64,000 nt of DNA from Pantoea vagans (GTDB taxonomy: Bacteria > Pseudomonadota > Gammaproteobacteria > Enterobacterales > Enterobacteriaceae), in NCBI RefSeq assembly GCF_004792415.1, contig NZ_CP038853.1, positions 2,356,001 through 2,420,000 on the forward strand. The letters run 5' to 3'. The notes under the pieces were generated by a model. The model saw only the letters and a program-made list of their open reading frames with translations, was not told the DNA's origin and searched no databases. Numbering within the stretch: position 1 is the stretch's first letter; every line of letters begins with the position of its first letter. Positions 37,301 through 45,503 of the stretch are shown here, in pieces. A program made the position numbers and the translations under genes.

Positions 37301-38342
37301 AACGACGTCCGGCGCTGTCTTCAATCTGCACCGGCAGATGCAGAATGTTGTAACGAATAATAAGGCGGTTGCCGTGACGGTCGCTGATGGCGGATAGCAG
37401 CCAGCGGTCAGATTCAGCTTTATGTGTAAAGTGCCAGTGCTGACTTTCATCTGCGTCGGAAATGCAGAATTCCTCTGCCTGTGGCTGTGAGATATAGAGT
37501 TGTTCGTAACGATGAAGTTGTGGCCTGCGTCCTGTATCAGGATAAGGAAACTCTATTTCGCGCCCCTGCTCATCGATCAATATCAGCAGATGATTTTTCT
37601 TACGCACTTCCTGTGAGATGGGCAGTGACCAGCCCTGTCCCAGCCAGCCATTGCCGATTTCATCGGAAAAATAGTAGCGTTGCCAGTTAAGAGGGACCGA
37701 GGCTGGAAAAGAGAAATCATTATCTTCAGGGCCGAACAGCAGTTTGATACCCAGTACAGGGTTAACCGGACTGCCAATCGCCATATCGACTTGCGGCAGA
37801 GGCCTTGCCGGAATTTTGCACGGCTCAGTCTTTTTCTGCGCATGTCCTTTGTCACTGCCTCCCTTTTCGCTACCCGCTTTCTTAGCGCTGATAGCTTCAT
37901 TAGCTTCTTTTTTAGCGGCTTTAGCTTCAGCTTTAGCGGCGGTTGTTTCAGCTTTGACGGCTGCTTTTTCTGCCAGTTCAGCACCTTCTTTTACAATACC
38001 CTTGCCCACTTTCGCGGCTTCTACTGCTTTACCAGCCTTTGCTGCCAGCTTACCGGCTTTAAACGCTGCCCCACCACCGGGTACAAAGTTAGCCGCCGCC
38101 GATGCAGCTGAAAGTGCTGCGTTACCATAATCGCCTTCTGCGGTGTAAATTGCAGCATTCGCGCCATCAGCCACCGTGCCGACAATTGGAACTGCGCCTA
38201 ACACGTCCAGACCGGTATGAACCCAGTCGCCATAACTGCTCCACCAGCTTTTCTTTTTCGGCGGGTTGGCACTGCCCGCCGCCACATGGCCTTGTGGCGC
38301 AGGCGCATATTGTAATTTACCAATCGTATTTCCGGTTGCCAT
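34356..38342 (-). CDS. Rhs-family polymorphic toxin (T6SS effector)
   Basis: A 1328-aa protein. The N-terminal ~110 residues have a WWSSYGDWVHTGLDVLGAVP segment and Ala/Gly-rich hydrophobic helices (possible translocation region), then an Ala/Lys/Glu-rich coiled linker (about 110-165) and a DUF6531 start (DMAIGSPVNPVLG). About 1000 residues of YD repeats (xYDxxGR) form the Rhs shell, ending with DPDAGRFVSQDPIGLAGG and the cleavage-boundary motif SWVDPLGL. The ~105-residue toxin tip (YQKLKDYYTQHEKYGAGGVK ... LVREWDPSTGNKRTWYETVD ... NHHIFDIDGNYKGRR) is of unknown activity. There is no PAAR domain and no Eag/DcrB-type chaperone gene beside it. GGAG precedes the ATG by 5 nt. It is located downstream of vgrG and the lipase module. 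Confidence 0.92.
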   Translation of the reverse strand: MATGNTIGKLQYAPAPQGHVAAGSANPPKKKSWWSSYGDWVHTGLDVLGAVPIVGTVADGANAAIYTAEGDYGNAALSAASAAANFVPGGGAAFKAGKLAAKAGKAVEAAKVGKGIVKEGAELAEKAAVKAETTAAKAEAKAAKKEANEAISAKKAGSEKGGSDKGHAQKKTEPCKIPARPLPQVDMAIGSPVNPVLGIKLLFGPEDNDFSFPASVPLNWQRYYFSDEIGNGWLGQGWSLPISQEVRKKNHLLILIDEQGREIEFPYPDTGRRPQLHRYEQLYISQPQAEEFCISDADESQHWHFTHKAESDRWLLSAISDRHGNRLIIRYNILHLPVQIEDSAGRRFNINFSQFESDTGSAFFRITSVSVCYPSDPLNAEILCRYDYSPQGDLITVRNELNEVLREFRYRNHIMVAHRRAGEMECFYHYDTYAPEGKVLAHRDSLGGEWRFEYSSQTTTVTDALGRVTRYDFDDNKELVGYQDAMEGHIRIRRNARGQMTQLTDQSGRITRYRYDERGNCTAIIEPDGQTTRFDYHERWNTPVRVINMLGGTREFIYDSAGNLIRFSDEIGRITEYNHDDRGNLVRVRDAAAGIQTLCWNQANFLISHTDCSGRTSTFDYDKYGWMKQQTDAAGNHTRFYNQWNGLPQRIVHADGGTESFEFDRWKRLISWQDPLGQVTRWTLAADGLPLSRTDALGHSIGYEYDLARRLTILINENGARYTFRYDARNNRVEERGFDGCKTRYKYDDSGWPLARIEEGDGSGQVIHSYYQRDPAGRLLEKLVSRGGDATWQRTRYRYDALGRLTAGVNHGGRSELEWDDAGQLLAERTLVRGHRYELRHSYDELGNRTHTILPDGRELKHFYYGSGHRVQVNFGNRVISESERDVMHREVHRTQGAITSEYLHDEMGRLISQRAGRGAQSAVAREYVWRHDGQLTQMTDKYTGDYRYEYDALGRMTRARDEHFTFDPAHNLLSDSQAQPLQDNRLRVYEDKRWTYDGFGNVTRKQSGRHTDQRFIWNAEHQLTESVSIRNGSEQRTTYGYDAFGRRSWKRDAFGITRFIWEGNRLLSEVRGSRQHLWIYEDDSFAPLAQISLQQGETEHEAEVNWYHNDVSGLPRELTGADGSVVWRAVYRAWGNTLRTEQAAVENTEPVYQPLRYQGQYFDAETGLHYNRFRYYDPDAGRFVSQDPIGLAGGVNLYQYAPNPLSWVDPLGLTKCSAGKDNSAHNAADYQKLKDYYTQHEKYGAGGVKKLQNGRYRFYDDIKPSRNPGEMKGARLVREWDPSTGNKRTWYETVDHAENIRSVAPKPVTHEKNHHIFDIDGNYKGRR

Positions 38343-38672
38343 TGGAGCTCCGTGCGAATATTTACAGGATGAAGAATAAAGGTATTGATAAAACGAATTT
38401 AGCCGGAAATTAGATGATCACATCAGGCGGCGCGATAATATGAAAAGTCAGCCCAGTCTGCATTTAATCATTGCGGGAGCGAGGTGAGAATAAAAGCGCA
38501 GTAACCAGAGTTTGCCACAAAGGCTAGCCGATGCAGAATCAAAGAACTTATTCCGAATAGTGACAGTGACGCTGTTTTTGTAGTCTGACTATAGTGGTAT
38601 GGGTTAGTTGCACTAAAATAGTCTGACGATTTTAGTGCAACTAACCCATACCACTCAGCCTGTCCCAAAACC
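38343..38672. other. Gap between rhs and the ankyrin lipoprotein gene
   Basis: This is 330 bp with no supported gene. It contains the perfect 27-bp inverted repeat described separately, and probably a leftward rhs promoter in 38343-38580. Open frames here have no ribosome sites. Confidence 0.4.
38593..38655. repeat. Perfect 27-bp inverted repeat with 9-nt loop
   Basis: Arms 38593-38619 and 38629-38655 are exact reverse complements, from AGTGGTATGGG at the outside to CTAAAAT at the loop. The loop is AGTCTGACG, and the same word TAGTCTGAC recurs at 38581-38589 just outside. There is no T-run as in a terminator. It looks like two transposon ends left head-to-head, or a tiny MITE, and would form a stable RNA hairpin between the lipase-immunity and rhs genes. 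Confidence 0.8.
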
Positions 38673-39401
38673 CTATCGGTTTGCTTGTGCCAGCGCTTTT
38701 ATCTCTTTCAACTTATCAATAGCTTTTACATTATCTTTATTTGTATTACTCATTACTTTATCCAGTAGCTGATTAAAAGTTACATTGTTAACATCAGTAA
38801 TATTTGCATCGGCGCCATGATTGAGAAGGTATTCAACCTGATCATATTGTTGACCATACAGACCTTGAAAAATTGCCGTTTGACCTAAGCTATCTTTTGC
38901 ATTGACATCAGTACCAATCTCTACAAGATATTTCAGAGTCGGGAAGGCTTTTTCATTAGTTGCATAAAATATTATCGGCGTGCTGTCAAATCTCGCATTT
39001 TTATCCATCCCTCCTTTAATCAATGCTTTGACAAAAGCAGGATCTGAATATCCCGCTGTGTTACTTGCCACAGAACCCATATCGGCAACGTATTGAACAG
39101 GATCGGCGCCATGCTTTACCAGAACACTCATTACATTGAGTCTGTTAACGTCCTTTTTTGAAGCTTCACTGAGGGCATAATACAAAAGCGTCAAATCCTT
39201 CTCGCCAGGTTTATTAAGATCAGTCTGCGTTGATAACTTTTCCACCTCATCAACATTACCATCTTCAATTGCCTGCGCGAGTTGTAACTGACTGCCTGAG
39301 AAATATTCTTCCGGATGGATCTTTTTCATATCACCACAAGCCTGTAATGTTAAAAACGAAAATAAAAAAGGCAAAAAAATCATCTTTCTTAGAATGTTCA
39401 A
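38673..39401 (-). CDS. Ankyrin-repeat lipoprotein, immunity candidate for the lipase effector
   Basis: A 242-aa lipoprotein. A basic signal peptide (MNILRKMIFLPFLFSFLTLQ) leads to the lipobox LQAC. The mature protein has about five ankyrin repeats (for example VLVKHGADPVQYV, YLVEIGTDVNAKDSLGQTAI, YLLNHGADANITDVN). The start is a TTG at 39401-39399 that overlaps the lipase stop codon as TTGA, with AGGAGG 6 nt upstream; an internal ATG at 39383 has no good site. Periplasm-facing ankyrin lipoproteins commonly neutralise T6SS phospholipases. Confidence 0.83.
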   Translation of the reverse strand: MNILRKMIFLPFLFSFLTLQACGDMKKIHPEEYFSGSQLQLAQAIEDGNVDEVEKLSTQTDLNKPGEKDLTLLYYALSEASKKDVNRLNVMSVLVKHGADPVQYVADMGSVASNTAGYSDPAFVKALIKGGMDKNARFDSTPIIFYATNEKAFPTLKYLVEIGTDVNAKDSLGQTAIFQGLYGQQYDQVEYLLNHGADANITDVNNVTFNQLLDKVMSNTNKDNVKAIDKLKEIKALAQANR

Positions 39402-40660
39402 ATTTTTCCTCCTGTAATCGTTGCTATATCGTGGCTCTTTTCTAACTCCAGACAATGTATCACCTGCTCCATGCCGTGCAACGTGACAGGATTGCCTTCT
39501 CCGCCGGATAGATTGTGCCTGATACCTACAGAGTCAGGCGCCTTTCCTGCAATATAAGCTTTTAACATAGCCAGCCCTGGCCCATACTTCATTCCAAACT
39601 CCAGCAACCTTCCAGGACTATTCTCCTGAACATCAGTCAGTATCTCTCCTTTCACTCTGAATGCATCGATATTCTTTGCATCCCCGGAACCCGGTGAACC
39701 GGAATATCGTGAGACAGTATTCTGGTTTAATCCTGCAGCATTAAATGTCCATCCTTTAACCTTCCCCGCTTCTGACGCAGAAGATGCTAACCCACCGCCC
39801 AGAGAGTGCCCTACAACATCAACGTTATCCGCTGTAGATAAACGCGAGCCGATCTTAACCGCCTGACTATAATAGCCCGTTTCTTTGTCAACTCCCTGAT
39901 TGAAATTCGCCTTCCAGTCTTCAATCTCACTCTGCCTTGTACCTCGGAAAACGACAGATGTTTTCATATCATCACCAAATACAGCCGGATCCGGCGCATA
40001 AACTCTGGCTCTGAACCCCGGAGCCCCGTCAGCAATAAGATTTTCAGGTTTCAAATTTATTTTACTTAATGCCTCTGAATCATTACTTATATCAGTCCAT
40101 CCTTCAGGCATACCGGGAGTTGGTTCCGATGGATCTCCTCCATCATAAATCACTGAGGCTAAACGAGCTTTTTCAACGGCGGTGTTATCCAGTTCGAGAC
40201 GATTTGCTGCAGCCTGCACATCCTTGTTGCTACTGCTCTTTCCTAATTCAATCAGATGCTTACGATATTTCCATCGTTGACTTTTGGACATTCCGAGCAT
40301 GCCTGGCAAGAAACTGCCATTCATGAAAAACATATCCTGAACTCTGATAATTCTGAAACCGCCTATGTTGGTATCAGGACTGTGTTCAATCGGCCAACAA
40401 TTGCCCTCCACCGTTCCGCTGGTAACACCCTTGTTAGTTCCTGCTGCATCTCCAATCGTTTTGGGCACAAAACTTTGATTGAATACAAAGGCAGGATGCC
40501 CATTAAATTTGACAGAATTGATTGTGGACGCAGATGAGCCAAGCGTGGTCTGTACAGGATAGGGGACGGGAGATTGCGATCCCGGCGTAAAACAAAGGTC
40601 AGGTGCCATGCCTACTACTTTGTATGCACCATCTTTACGGGCAGCGTAATTTTCAGCCAT
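39398..40660 (-). CDS. T6SS lipase effector with PAAR-like (DUF4150) N-terminus
   Basis: A 420-aa protein. Residues 1-115 are a PAAR-like DUF4150 domain (DLCFTPGSQSPVPYPVQ, GTVEGNCWPIEHSPDTNIGG), which caps the VgrG spike. Residues ~165-420 are an alpha/beta hydrolase of the lipase class: oxyanion segment VVFRGT at 236-241, nucleophile elbow GHSLGG at 284-289 (Ser286), an Asp near ILTDVQ and His in the tail (VTLHGMEQV). It should attack target-cell phospholipids. It overlaps the DUF2169 adaptor by 8 bp and its immunity gene by 4 bp, so the three form a unit. Confidence 0.9.
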   Translation of the reverse strand: MAENYAARKDGAYKVVGMAPDLCFTPGSQSPVPYPVQTTLGSSASTINSVKFNGHPAFVFNQSFVPKTIGDAAGTNKGVTSGTVEGNCWPIEHSPDTNIGGFRIIRVQDMFFMNGSFLPGMLGMSKSQRWKYRKHLIELGKSSSNKDVQAAANRLELDNTAVEKARLASVIYDGGDPSEPTPGMPEGWTDISNDSEALSKINLKPENLIADGAPGFRARVYAPDPAVFGDDMKTSVVFRGTRQSEIEDWKANFNQGVDKETGYYSQAVKIGSRLSTADNVDVVGHSLGGGLASSASEAGKVKGWTFNAAGLNQNTVSRYSGSPGSGDAKNIDAFRVKGEILTDVQENSPGRLLEFGMKYGPGLAMLKAYIAGKAPDSVGIRHNLSGGEGNPVTLHGMEQVIHCLELEKSHDIATITGGKI

Positions 40661-41807
40661 TCGTTTTCACCTGGTGTAATTTCGCCAACAGACTCGGTGG
40701 TAACGGCACAAACTGGCGTGAAGCAGAGTGACTATTATGGCTTGCGGCAAGCTCCAGCTGTTGCTGGCGTTGTTCCGCTTTGATGAAACGCAGTTCGGTC
40801 ATGGCCGGCTCCATAAGTTCCGAAATTACAGTACGATAGCTACAATGTACTTTTCGCTCATTCAGGTCGATAACCAGCGTATCAAGGACCATATCTTTTG
40901 CCACTCCAGCCCCTTTCTCCGTGGTAATAAAGACAAAAAGTGACTCCACGGGGACCTGCAAATGAATTTGCTGATTCTCAATCTCACGGGATGAAATAAA
41001 ATAACGCAGCGTTACAGGTACACTTTTGAGTGGTTCCGGTAGGGGAAATTGCATTAAGGGATGCGCGCCATTCCAGTAAGCAAAGTTAAAATCCTGCGGC
41101 AGCAAAGGATGACGGTCTTTTCGCCATTTTTCATCGTAGCGTCCAGCCAGTTCAATCCTTCCTTGCCAGCCCCGTCCAAAAAAGCCAAAACCCGCAGGTG
41201 ATGACTGTTGATCAATTTTTTGTACTGGCTGTGTTGGCCACTCGATCTGTGGGGCAGTCAGGCGCTGGGCTTTCAGGTTTTTCAGTACTTCGGGAGGATA
41301 CCATCCCATCCCAACACTGTTTACCGGAGAGGCAATAATTTTTTCACCTTCTGAAGAGTAGAATCCCCCCGCGGCGTATTCATAGCGAAGATCCAGCGAT
41401 GTTATCGGTTGAGATTCACTCAGCTGCCAGGTCGCAATCATCTTTCGCCATTCACGCGGCCCATTAATTTTGATGAGACGGGTAAAATCCCCTAACTGAA
41501 CGCCAGCGGTAAAACTTTTTACTGGCTTATCTTCAGGTGCCCAGGCCGTCGCATTAATGACCACATCCATACGTGGTTTATAGGGGGCCAAATCGCTTTC
41601 AAATCGGACACTACTCCGGCCCTGCTCAGCGAAATAGCTGTCCTGCTCAACCAGCTCACCCTGATCCTCACAGAAAACCAGTTCGCCACTTTTTATATCC
41701 AGATCATAGCTAAGACGGGCAACGACTGTTGAAAAGCCGTGGTCGTGTTGATCTAAGGAATCAAAGAGTAATGCAGGAAAGGCTGTTAAATTGGCAAAGT
41801 TTTCCAT
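40653..41807 (-). CDS. DUF2169 T6SS effector adaptor/chaperone
   Basis: A 384-aa protein of the DUF2169 family (N-terminal FSTVVARLSYDL..., D(V/I)VINATAWAP, GPREW). Family members sit between vgrG and PAAR-like effector genes and help load the effector onto the spike, as shown for a Tde effector of Agrobacterium. It begins 2 bp after vgrG and overlaps the lipase gene, which points to dedicated service for that lipase. Confidence 0.88.
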   Translation of the reverse strand: MENFANLTAFPALLFDSLDQHDHGFSTVVARLSYDLDIKSGELVFCEDQGELVEQDSYFAEQGRSSVRFESDLAPYKPRMDVVINATAWAPEDKPVKSFTAGVQLGDFTRLIKINGPREWRKMIATWQLSESQPITSLDLRYEYAAGGFYSSEGEKIIASPVNSVGMGWYPPEVLKNLKAQRLTAPQIEWPTQPVQKIDQQSSPAGFGFFGRGWQGRIELAGRYDEKWRKDRHPLLPQDFNFAYWNGAHPLMQFPLPEPLKSVPVTLRYFISSREIENQQIHLQVPVESLFVFITTEKGAGVAKDMVLDTLVIDLNERKVHCSYRTVISELMEPAMTELRFIKAEQRQQQLELAASHNSHSASRQFVPLPPSLLAKLHQVKTNG

Positions 41808-41809
41808 AA

Positions 41810-43957
41810 TCAGTTGATGTCTATCTGTGTTCCGTCGATATCAATCACCTTCTCACCAACCAGCTTGATTTTATTCGCGCTGATGGTAATGGTGCCATTC
41901 TGCTCAAGCACAATCATCGATTCGCCACATACCAGGGTGATTTTGTCTTCCGCACTGAACTCTGCATTTGTTCCGGCAGAAAGTGCGATATCCCGCCCGG
42001 CATTGAGCGAATATTTCATAGCGACATTGTGCATCTGCATTGCGCCGACATTAGTCATCCAGCCAGCGCCGACATTGAGCACATAGGCTGCCCCGATATT
42101 TGTGTTCTGCGCCAGGCCGACATTGAGCATTGATGCCAGAGCAATCGTTTCAGTTTTCGCCTGATCCACTTTCAGTGTCTGATTGCCATTTATCGTTACC
42201 GACTGATTCTGGCCAATCCGCACTTTCTCATTCTGATCGACCGTTTCGGTGCGATTGCTATGCACGGTGATGGTTTCATTACCATCCACCGTCTCAGTGC
42301 GGTTCTGATGAACAGTAATGGTTTCATTCTGATCGACTGTTTCAGTGCGGTTTTTCTTCACCTCGGTGGTTTCATTGCCGCCGATGGTTTTGGTCCGGTT
42401 GCTGCCAACACTGTGGGTTTCATTGTTTTCCACCTCAGTGTCCATGTTCTTTTCAGCATGCAGCCAGACCTGTTCCTCACCCGCCTTATCCTCAAACCTC
42501 AGCGCGTTCGCGGTGTCCGCCGTGCCATCCTTCGACCGGCTCAGAAAACCCATCTGCGTCGCTGCCGCTGGCAGCGCCCACGGCGGCATGCTTGCCTCGT
42601 TATACACGCGGCCGATGATCAGCGGACGATCCGGGTCGCCGTTAATAAAGTCCACCACCACTTCGTCGTTAACACGCGGGATCTGCACCCCGCCGAACCC
42701 CTGACCGGCCCAGGCGCTGGAGACGCGCACCCAGCAGGAGCTGGTGTCGTCGCCCTTCGCCAGCCGGTCCCAGTGAAACTTCACCTTTACCCGGCCATAG
42801 CGGTCGGTCCAGATCGACTCACCTTTCGGCCCGACCACCTTCGCGGTCTGAGGGCCGTGCGTTTTCGGCCACGGCGTCTCCGGCGGCGTGCGGTACGTCA
42901 CCGACGACGGCAGCACCGTGAAGCTGATGTTGTGGCGGCTGTCGCCGGTATCGCCACTGGCGTAACTGTTCTCGGCGAAGTCATAGGTTGCTGAAGTGAC
43001 CAGGTACTCGCCGTTGTCGCTGAAGTGCGGAGCGTTAATGATGGAGAAGGTAAAGCCCGGCGTGATGCCGGTGGCCGTGCCCGACCCGCTGACGCTGTGG
43101 TGCTCGGCCTGCCACACCTCCTGGCGGATGCGCGCGTAAGACTCACCGTGGCTGTGGTCGACAAAGTGACCCGGCCAGTCATAAACGTCCACCGAGCCCG
43201 GCACCGGCGACGCCGGGTTCTGCCGCGCCTGCAACATCCACGCGTTCGGCTTGCGGAAGTCGTAGTCGTCGGTACTGTAGATGCCCGGCGTCACGCTCTC
43301 GGCCAGCGACCACTGGCTGATGCCCTCTTCCGTGACCACCCCGCCCGACGGGGTGACGTGATAGGCGATGGTCTCATAGCCCGGAAACGCCTGATGCTGG
43401 TCCGGCGCGTCGCACAGCACCAGCGTATGCTTGTCCGCCTCGTGGCGGAAGAAGTAGTAAATCCCCTCCAGCTCCATCAGGCGGCTGATAAAGTCCAGGC
43501 TGCTCTCCTGATACTGCACGCAGTACTCCCACACCCGGTAGTTACCCGCCAGCCGCGTCTCAACGTTGACCGCGTACTCCTTCAGCAGCGTCTGCACAAT
43601 CTGCGGCACCGTCTGGCTCTGGAAGATGCGCAGGTTGCGGTCACGCCGCATCGGCCACAGGTCCGGCTCGACCGTCAGCTGGTAGACCGCGTAGCGCGTG
43701 CCGCTCAGCTCCTGGCTGCGCACCGCCACCCGGGTGATTTTGCCGTTGAGGTAGCGCGGACTCAGCGCGCTCATCAGGCCATCGGTCGGCAGCGAAAAGG
43801 TGACCGGCTTGCCCAGCAGGGCGTGACGGTCGATGCGCGCGTCGGTGGCCAGCAGTTCGGCGGTGAGTACAAACGGACGGGACAGCGTCTCGGTGCCCGT
43901 GAGCGTATGGAACAGCAGGCCGTCCGCCGGCAGCTGTGCAGTAATGCGTGAGAACAT
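41810..43957 (-). CDS. vgrG: VgrG (TssI) spike protein
   Basis: A 715-aa protein. The gp27/gp44-like base occupies ~1-370, then the gp5 OB fold (VKVKFHWDR, SCWVRVSSAWAG, QIPRVNDEVVVDFINGDPDRP) and a C-terminal triple-stranded beta-helix. The helix has tandem short repeats of type ETVDQNETITVHQNR (about 525-600), followed by non-repeated beta strands to DGTQIDIN. No enzymatic C-terminal extension is seen. It trimerises at the tip of the Hcp tube and carries the PAAR-like lipase. Confidence 0.96.
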   Translation of the reverse strand: MFSRITAQLPADGLLFHTLTGTETLSRPFVLTAELLATDARIDRHALLGKPVTFSLPTDGLMSALSPRYLNGKITRVAVRSQELSGTRYAVYQLTVEPDLWPMRRDRNLRIFQSQTVPQIVQTLLKEYAVNVETRLAGNYRVWEYCVQYQESSLDFISRLMELEGIYYFFRHEADKHTLVLCDAPDQHQAFPGYETIAYHVTPSGGVVTEEGISQWSLAESVTPGIYSTDDYDFRKPNAWMLQARQNPASPVPGSVDVYDWPGHFVDHSHGESYARIRQEVWQAEHHSVSGSGTATGITPGFTFSIINAPHFSDNGEYLVTSATYDFAENSYASGDTGDSRHNISFTVLPSSVTYRTPPETPWPKTHGPQTAKVVGPKGESIWTDRYGRVKVKFHWDRLAKGDDTSSCWVRVSSAWAGQGFGGVQIPRVNDEVVVDFINGDPDRPLIIGRVYNEASMPPWALPAAATQMGFLSRSKDGTADTANALRFEDKAGEEQVWLHAEKNMDTEVENNETHSVGSNRTKTIGGNETTEVKKNRTETVDQNETITVHQNRTETVDGNETITVHSNRTETVDQNEKVRIGQNQSVTINGNQTLKVDQAKTETIALASMLNVGLAQNTNIGAAYVLNVGAGWMTNVGAMQMHNVAMKYSLNAGRDIALSAGTNAEFSAEDKITLVCGESMIVLEQNGTITISANKIKLVGEKVIDIDGTQIDIN

Positions 43958-43973
43958 AAGTAATCCCTGACTA

Positions 43974-45476
43974 TTAACTGTGTGGATCGAGTAACCAGAC
44001 GCCTTCTTCGCTGATGTTCAGCGTTTGCTGGCGGGTGCCACTCTGGCCACTAATGGCAAAGGTGTAGTTACCCGGTGCCAGCTGCAGCGTGGCAAAGCCG
44101 TTCACCGCAGGGACCAGCGCCTGAGGCTGACCGTTGACCTGAACGCGTTCACCCTGCTGCAGACGGATATAGACCTGGGCGACCGGCGCGGGTGGCGGTG
44201 CCGGTTGTGGATCGGGTTCACGTGCGGCGGTCTGCGCAGGCTCAGCAGTCTGAGCCGGGGCGCTGGCAACGGTATCCGGCGGGGTGTCAGGCTGCGTCGG
44301 TGGCGCAGCCACCGGCTGGTTAACTGGTGCAACGGTGACGGCAGGCGCGCTGTTTTGCGCGGTCTCAGCCGGCGCCGTCTGTTCATCACCACGCGACATC
44401 AGCAGACCGGCGCACAGACCCACCAGCACGCCCGCGGCCACCAGGCCCGGCAGTGCAAAGCGGTGTCCCAGCAGCGTTTTCAGCGGCGAGGCGGGCGGGA
44501 TGACCGCCTCCTCTTCAATCGGCACCAGCATGGTACCCGGCCCGCTCATTTTTGCGCTGAGCAGCGGTTCCGGTTCGCGCTCCGGCAGCGCCATCAGCAC
44601 CGCAAAATCATCAATGCTCTGCGGACGATCTTCCGGTTTCAGCGCCAGCGCGCGATCCACGGCGCTGAGCAGCGCGGTGGAGTAGCCCGCCAGACGACGC
44701 TGCACCAGCGGCTGATAGTTATCTTCGATGCTGCGCACCACGCTCACCGGCGGTGGCGCACCGGTAATCAGCGTATGCAGCACCGCGCCCAGCGCGTAGA
44801 TATCGGTCCACGCGCCCTGCTCGCTCTCGTCGTTGTCGCTGTACTGCTCAATCGGCGCATAGCCGGGACGCAGCATAGTCTCGCTCTCATCCGACAGGTT
44901 GCCGATGGTTTTACGCGCCGACCCGAAGTCCAGCAGGATTGGCTCGCCGCTGCTCTGGATCTGGATGTTATCCAGCGAGATATCGCGATGCAGATAACCC
45001 GCTTCATGGATGGTTTTAATCGCGCCCAGCAGCGGCGGCAGCATGCGACGGATCCAGGCCTCATTCACCGACTGCGGATTACGTTCGCGGAAGTTCGAGA
45101 GCGTGGTGCCGCTGTAGAACACCGTGCCCATGTAGGCGGTGTCGTTCTGCACCCAGAAACGCAGGACATGCAGCAGGTTCGGATGGTTAAAGCGCGCCAG
45201 CAGCCGCGCCTCCTGAATAAAGCTGTTCAGGCCGGCGTGAAAGGTTTTGCTGAACCGCTCGCTACGCAGCACCAGATTCAGGTCATCGCTGCGCACCGCC
45301 AGCGAGGCGGGCATAAATTCTTTAATGGCGATATCACGCTCAAGCTGGTGATCCCAGGCGCGATAGACGATGCCAAAGCCGCCACCGCCGATGACCTCTT
45401 TGATTTCAAACTCATTGAAGCGGTAACCCAGCGGCAAGGCGTTGGGGACATTCAGGGGTTGATCATGTTCCGACAT
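43974..45476 (-). CDS. T6SS Ser/Thr protein kinase (Stk/PpkA-like), paralogue 2
   Basis: A 500-aa kinase with the same plan as paralogue 1: GGGGFG at 30-35, AIKEF with K52, HRDISLDN, DFGSAR, a TM segment around 343-362 after a Pro-rich linker, then a long Pro/Ala/Thr/Gln-rich stretch and a PEGA-like end. In T6SS threonine-phosphorylation pathways the kinase phosphorylates the FHA protein and PppA reverses it; both partners (54270-56132 and 53482-54273) are in this cluster. It lies 27 bp after clpV and 16 bp before vgrG. Confidence 0.93.
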   Translation of the reverse strand: MSEHDQPLNVPNALPLGYRFNEFEIKEVIGGGGFGIVYRAWDHQLERDIAIKEFMPASLAVRSDDLNLVLRSERFSKTFHAGLNSFIQEARLLARFNHPNLLHVLRFWVQNDTAYMGTVFYSGTTLSNFRERNPQSVNEAWIRRMLPPLLGAIKTIHEAGYLHRDISLDNIQIQSSGEPILLDFGSARKTIGNLSDESETMLRPGYAPIEQYSDNDESEQGAWTDIYALGAVLHTLITGAPPPVSVVRSIEDNYQPLVQRRLAGYSTALLSAVDRALALKPEDRPQSIDDFAVLMALPEREPEPLLSAKMSGPGTMLVPIEEEAVIPPASPLKTLLGHRFALPGLVAAGVLVGLCAGLLMSRGDEQTAPAETAQNSAPAVTVAPVNQPVAAPPTQPDTPPDTVASAPAQTAEPAQTAAREPDPQPAPPPAPVAQVYIRLQQGERVQVNGQPQALVPAVNGFATLQLAPGNYTFAISGQSGTRQQTLNISEEGVWLLDPHS

Positions 45477-45503
45477 ATTCGAAAACTCTCTGATGACTAG
45501 GCT

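Noticed and set aside
38468..38668. 66-codon frame across the 27-bp inverted repeat
   Set aside because: It is produced by reading through the palindrome; no start site or family resemblance.
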